This document shows positions 59,061 to 64,000 of a DNA stretch of 64,000 nt, piece after piece. Source of the stretch: Myoxocephalus aenaeus (lineage: Eukaryota > Chordata > Actinopteri > Perciformes > Cottidae). Under the pieces are notes generated by a model. The model ran no database searches. It had not been told where the DNA came from and was given only the letters and a program-made list of their open reading frames with translations. The translations under genes were made by a program, and so were the position numbers. The DNA is taken from the NCBI GenBank assembly GCA_038501785.1, contig JBAMJR010000053.1, positions 2,188,001 through 2,252,000 on the forward strand, read 5' to 3'. Every line of letters starts with the position of its first letter. The first letter of the stretch is position 1.

Positions 59061-62000
59061 AATATGCCCCAAAATGGCTGCCAGCATCAGAAGAAGGGAT
59101 GATAACAGAAGGGAACATAACCTAGAATTTTCTTTTATGTATTGTTCAGTCTGTACTGTCGGTACAAGAGAGAAAAATATATTGGACAAAGTCTGAAGAT
59201 TCGAGGGTTGTTCGCTGTGTCTCAAGGCAACAGTAAACAATATGTTGTTATTTCTCCATCGACAGCAATAACGTGGAAGTAGACTCCTGGGCAGCGCTGC
59301 ACTTTGCCCTGTCAAAACTTTTCCATTCATTTCTTTTTCTTTTCAGCAGTTAAAAAACCTTCAGCGAAAACTGTAACTGTCTCATAGTGTTAACTGTACT
59401 CTGATAGATAAAACATTTGGAGAAAATTTATTTAATTGCAATAAAAGAAACTTACAAGTAAGGAAATCTGACGTGCTTTGTTCATTACTTATTTTTGAAT
59501 GGGTGTAATGAGGTGGTTGCAGTGCAGAATAAAAAATGCAGCTCTTTCTTTTGATTTAGTTGAGGTGGGACTTTGCAGCGCTTGTTACAGTTAGGTGTTT
59601 TCATCTTTTGTGAGTTTGCAGTCTTTTAGTAGCGCGAGCTCCTCAGCAAGGTCAATCACCGAGCGGAGTCTTTAAAAGCAGCCTCGTTGGTCTGCTGCCA
59701 TTCAGTTTGTTGCACGGAGAGAGGAGTGGGAGTGGGAGGGCAGGACGAAACGACTCAGACGATCAAGAGTTTTTCCGTCAGAGACGGGGATTTCTCGCTT
59801 CATTCAGTTTTAAACAAATTCACTTTGTACTCTTGAAAGGAAATCCGAAGATCTACACGGCCGGCTTATCCGCCGCACAACAGAGCCGACTCATAACAAA
59901 GGGATAAAAGTCCAATCTCTGGATAAATTTGAGCACGCAAATCCAGGCCAACTACCGAGGTGGCGCCGGTGAAAAGAATATTACTCCTCACTAAAGGTGT
60001 TCATTTGCATTTGAAAGTGTCCTCAAGTGCAGCAGCGCAATATACTGTAGATAGGAAAGACGTTGTGCCAAGAGGAGGAGACTCAAAGTGCTGCAGACAA
60101 TCAGAGGGTAATTACACGTTTCATTTCAGCTTGATTTTATTAGTATTTGTTTTTTCATGTGCTACCCTCCTAACTTCAATGTGCAGTTCATGTTTCAAGC
60201 TTATGGCAATCATCTGCATACATTATGCGTTTCACTTCGGGGCCTATTCTGTGACAAAGGGCATACATTATACATGAAGTGCTGTCAGACTAAAATGAAC
60301 AATTAAAACTTCCAACCGCTGCAGACCGTTTGTGAGTCAGAGTTTGCTTTCTTCCAAAACACCCATCTGAATCCTTGTCAAACCCAGTGGCAATAAAAAC
60401 TCCACTCTTCATCAAACACGCAGCGCGAACAAATGAAGCCTGTGACAATACTTCACCGAAGTTACCATGACAAATTTTTGATATTGTAATATGGTAAAGT
60501 GTTCTTTCTCTCTTGGTCTGAAAGGCTACATTAAAATAAAAGGATGTCATTTTCTGAGCTCACACCTTTTACCCACTTATGCATATTATCCACATTACCG
60601 ATTATTATATATGAAAAACTCACTGTGTAAATATTTTGTAAAAGCGCCAATGGTCTACTCGATAATATTGTTGCAATTTCAATATAGAGGTATTTGGTTT
60701 TCTCGAGTTATGAGTTGGGTCTATGTATCCCATCATTTAGATGAGGCCTTTGGAGTCAAATCAATTTCTGGATTAATGCGTTAAAGTGATATGAATTAAT
60801 TTAAATTGGTTGTCTTTTCTTTTTCACTCGACTGACATAGTATCACTGTGTAAAGTCCTGATGCCGATCATGTGAGGAAAATAATTGCCCAATTACACAT
60901 CCAGCAGACACAGAGAGCAACATCAGCATTAATTTGGTGTTGTGTTTACGGCCACCAGGCGACTGGAACTCCAATAGTCACGTCCCTCGTGCTTCGCCAA
61001 CTCCTGTGAGAAATATCTCTCTAGCTGCTGAATGCTCCACTATGTTCAATGGCTAGTCATGTGATCCATTGATGGTACAAACATGAATTAGAGAAGCTTT
61101 ATAGTTTATGTAGGTGGTCCACGTTGGTTTCCTTTTTACTATGATTTACTATCAGGCTCTTCCACCGAACCACAAGAAAAGAAATGGCAGATCACAAAAC
61201 TGTCACATGAATCATTTGTAGGATATAAATCATACAGTTGTAACCATTTTGAGGAACGTAAATGTAAAATGCAACACCTCCTGTGCAGCAGAAAGGAGCC
61301 GGCAGAGCTCTGGGAACTGCACTCAGGCTGGATCACGTGGTGTTGAGAGCAGCCAAACAGACGTTTACTTTTAAGAAAAATAAATGGCTGTATTTCTCCA
61401 AAGATGCTTAAGCGCTCCGATTCAAGGTCGAGATGTAAAATGGCCTCAAACTGTAACAAATCCTCGGCGGCTCGCTCTGCCGAGCACGCCGCCGCTCCAA
61501 TGACAACACAGCACATTCAGGGACAATGAGATGTCGTTTACAGAATTGCACCCTCAGACGGCACCCAACAAATGACGCTGTAGTGCTCTGCCCTGCACTA
61601 ATGGCACCTTTTTTCACACACACGGACGCACACACACACACACTGAATTACACAGCCACATCGACTGGCCACCGTTTCAACCCTGGCCTCCAAGTCTTTG
61701 GCTAAGCAGCGGCCATAAATCTGTCGCCATGGAGGTGAGCATTAGCAACCGCTGCTGTAACGCGAGCACTTAAATGTACAATCTGAGGTCCAATTGAGCA
61801 GATACATGAACCTCACCATTACGAGGCTATCGCTGTCAACATTTGAGTGACTCTCCTTTCACGTGTCTCTCCAGCTGTCTTTGAATTCCTCTCCTAAGAG
61901 TCCTGAAACTGGCAATCATGGCCTCTGTGGAGATCTACATCATGTTGGTGATGGAAAAATCCACTATAAAACCGTAAAAGATCAGTGGAGCTCTTTTGTT

Positions 62001-63708
62001 TGGGTGTATTTTTCTTCCTCCGGTTGGCTAAATTACATGATGTTTAAATATTTCCAGCATGCACACATAATATACTAAAAGTATATGTGACTGTTATATT
62101 ATTGGACAACGCATAACTGTATAAGCAGCATTTTTGTGTCGGGTAAAACTGTGTTACAATTAAAAGTACAATTTTCTTTGAAACACAGTGGAGGAGAAGT
62201 GTAAAATAGCATAAAACATAAATACCACAGTAAAGTAAAGTAAATTGTACGTATTATTCCAAAGTCTGGTAACAGGAAGTTGCATGCAAGGGAGAGAGCG
62301 AGAGATATGCATACACATTCTTTTCGGGCGATTTATAAAGGCCCGCACACACACACACGATTCTCTTTCATAAATCCCGATCACAGAGCACATGCATGCA
62401 TGTCATTTCCACTACCACAGTTTGCCATATTGATGCTCGTGCTCGCGCCACCACTCCAACAGCACCAGAGCAGCTGGCATCGCGCACGGCTGTGGCTACT
62501 TGTACATGCGTTTCATCACATGTCAAGCCATCATCGTGTTCAATCATCCTTATTAATAAACGTCACATGGAGTATTGAATCCTTCACAGCGCTCATGTGG
62601 AGACTTTAAAGAGTGCTTCATGATTAAAAATAACCCATCATTGACAAGGAGATGAAGGCTAGAATGTAAATTAAAAGAATGATGAAATTCATCGCTCATA
62701 AATCATTTTAAATTAAGTTTATAAATGCGCATCAGATTGAAATTTTACAAAGTAATAATACAATCAGTGAAATTGGCAAACAACCTAAATACAATGTATG
62801 TATGTAAACATGTGAGAAGTTAAAAGGCAACAATACAAATTGTTTCTATATGTGCATAAATTCAGTGTGAGAAATGGCTTCCTTTGTGTCAATGCAATAT
62901 TTCGAATGCAAATAGACATGCAAGTCCTGTCTGCGCGGTGTTGACACATCGCTAATGATTCTAATTCCTGTGTGGCTCTGGGAAAATCTGGGCAAAAGGT
63001 CACGCTCGTCTTGCCAAAATAAACTTAATTACACAAATAATCCGAGAGGCCCCGACGAGGTTTGGCCGATCCATACGTCAATGAGGCGGACAGATAAGAG
63101 GCGGTAAATAAGGCGTAAACGCAGCTTGTAACTTTGTCCGCTCGCGCCACACGACACCGCGCCTCTTCCAGTAATTACCGCACCGCTCCTGCATCCCCGT
63201 TGGAAATCCGATCGTTGTCTGTCGATGATAACGCACCGGGCCAGATGGCGAGCGCGGCCACTTCATTAGGGTGAGGGAGTGCAGAGGAAGAGGGTATGCT
63301 GTGGAGCGGTGGATTAGATGGCCTGCTCGCTCTCCGCTGAGAGGCTTATTGGAGCCTGTTGGGGCGGGGGAGGGCCTCCACCTTCTGTTGGCGCTCCCGC
63401 TGTAAGAGCCTCGCGGTGCAGGTCGTGCCGGGGAAGAAATACAGCATTCGGAGACGGTGATCTAGGGCACATTTACAGCTGTGCTTTGTTTTGAGAAGCA
63501 AGAGTTAGCATACAAAGCCCGTCTCTCTATCTTGATAAATCCAGACATGACATCAGACGCCGTGAGCTATTGTGAAGTCAAAAAGAGAGCTAGTGGAGCG
63601 GCACCGTCTTCTTGTTCCAGTTAAATATCATATAGTCCGAGTTCTGAAGGCGGGAATGCTGTCATAAATGGCCGACTCATGGTTGCTCCTCTTTTCCTTT
63701 ATCCCCAG
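59061..63708 (+). other. Presumed intron or intergenic DNA upstream of the tafa2-like exon
   Basis: No other exon recognised. Contains a second copy of the 2056-type repeat at 60893-60960 and a CpG-richer stretch at about 63030-63430. The right end has a long pyrimidine tract (GCTCCTCTTTTCCTTTATCC) leading to the CCCCAG acceptor. Confidence 0.55.
60893..61070 (+). repeat. Dispersed repeat, copy 2 (related copy at 2056)
   Basis: TTACACATCCAGCAGACACA, GAGAGCAACATCAGCATTAA and TTTGGTGTTGTGTTTACGGCC match the 2056 copy over about 65 bp; further right the match fades. The right boundary is approximate. Confidence 0.6.
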
Positions 63709-63709
63709 G

Positions 63710-63812
63710 ATGAGTGAGCGATACACGCAGATCGGAAGTAAAGGGGCTCTGCTTGTAATGGTGCTCGTGATCAGCGTCTGGGAGATGACCGTACCAACAG
63801 AAGGAGCGAAAG
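63710..63812 (+). CDS. tafa2: TAFA2-like (FAM19A2) secreted chemokine-like protein, first coding exon
   Basis: The exon starts at 63709 after a CCCCAG acceptor, with ATG at 63710 (A at -3), and ends at a GTGAGC donor at 63813, phase 1. It encodes 34 residues: MSERYTQIGSKGALLVMVLV, then ISVWEMTVPTEGAK. A charged N-region, a hydrophobic core (ALLVMVLVISVW) and a polar end make a signal peptide. Human TAFA2 starts MNKRYLQKATKGKLL with a Trp at residue 24. Here R4-Y5, Q7, K11-G12, L14-L15 and W24 align without a gap. TAFA proteins are small secreted Cys-rich ligands of the nervous system; the cysteine exons would lie beyond the window. TAFA3 also begins MSER but lacks the KGxLL match. Assignment rests on one short exon. 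Confidence 0.6.
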
Positions 63813-64000
63813 GTGAGCAACTAAATCTACAGCTGTTGTTTTTTAATCTTGTTGTCTGTTTTCATGTCCCATCGCTCCAACTCCTCAAGTATACCAATGG
63901 AGTTGAAAGGTCAGTCGAACTGAAGATGACAAATGGAGCCGTAGAGCTACTGTGAGGGATTTACGGTGCCGGAAATCCATTTATCTTTCTTCTGACTTTG
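63813..64000 (+). other. Start of intron after the tafa2-like exon
   Basis: Begins with a consensus GTGAGC donor and continues to the window edge. The open frame carries on for about 48 codons but without family similarity, so it is read as intron. Confidence 0.6.

Noticed and set aside
1..64000. Bacterial-type systems, CRISPR arrays, or viral genes.
   Set aside because: No direct-repeat/spacer arrays, operons or intact viral reading frames; all supported genes are vertebrate genes with introns.

Overview
The window is vertebrate nuclear DNA, almost certainly from a teleost fish. It has multi-exon genes with GT-AG introns, many long (CA)n/(GT)n microsatellites, compact introns, and several interspersed repeats typical of teleosts. 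No bacterial or viral gene set is present, and most long reading frames are spurious. There is one complete gene and two partial ones.

Layout: (1) Positions 30-292, minus strand: first coding exon of a PARP12/ZC3HAV1-like CCCH zinc-finger gene, running off the left edge. A near-perfect interferon-stimulated response element lies about 130 bp upstream of its chosen start. (2) Positions 3525-27018, plus strand: a complete eight-exon etv6 (TEL) gene encoding about 475 residues, with an N-terminal pointed (SAM/PNT) domain in exons 3-4 and an ETS DNA-binding domain in exons 6-8. Splice phases are consistent throughout. The lengths of internal exons 2, 3, 4, 6 and 7 equal those I know for human ETV6; exon 5 is longer and carries Gly, His and Gln runs. 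The 3'UTR has a GU-rich tract and an AATAAA signal. (3) Positions about 28.1-28.8 kb, plus strand: a CpG-rich promoter-like segment and a probable non-coding first exon with small upstream ORFs and a clear splice donor. (4) Positions 63710-63812, plus strand: a signal-peptide exon resembling the N terminus of TAFA2 (FAM19A2). The 28.3 kb exon could be its 5'UTR exon across a roughly 35 kb intron, but that link is inference.

The remaining sequence is intronic or intergenic. It holds many microsatellites, a 33-nt poly(G) run, two near-identical MITEs with perfect terminal inverted repeats (10.9 and 48.6 kb), a second dispersed pair of about 0.5-0.6 kb (26.3 and 37.9 kb), a cluster of three DNA-transposon-like elements at 55.5-56.4 kb, an L1-like LINE 3' end on the minus strand (about 53.5-54.1 kb), and several perfect inverted repeats, including a spacerless 58-bp palindrome at 35039-35096.

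The genes do not form one pathway. They appear to be neighbours: an innate-immunity-type gene, a transcriptional repressor, and a secreted neuropeptide/chemokine-like ligand. I found no convincing new multi-gene system. The most useful leads are the ISRE, CA repeats abutting two etv6 splice donors, the MITE pair, and the long palindrome.
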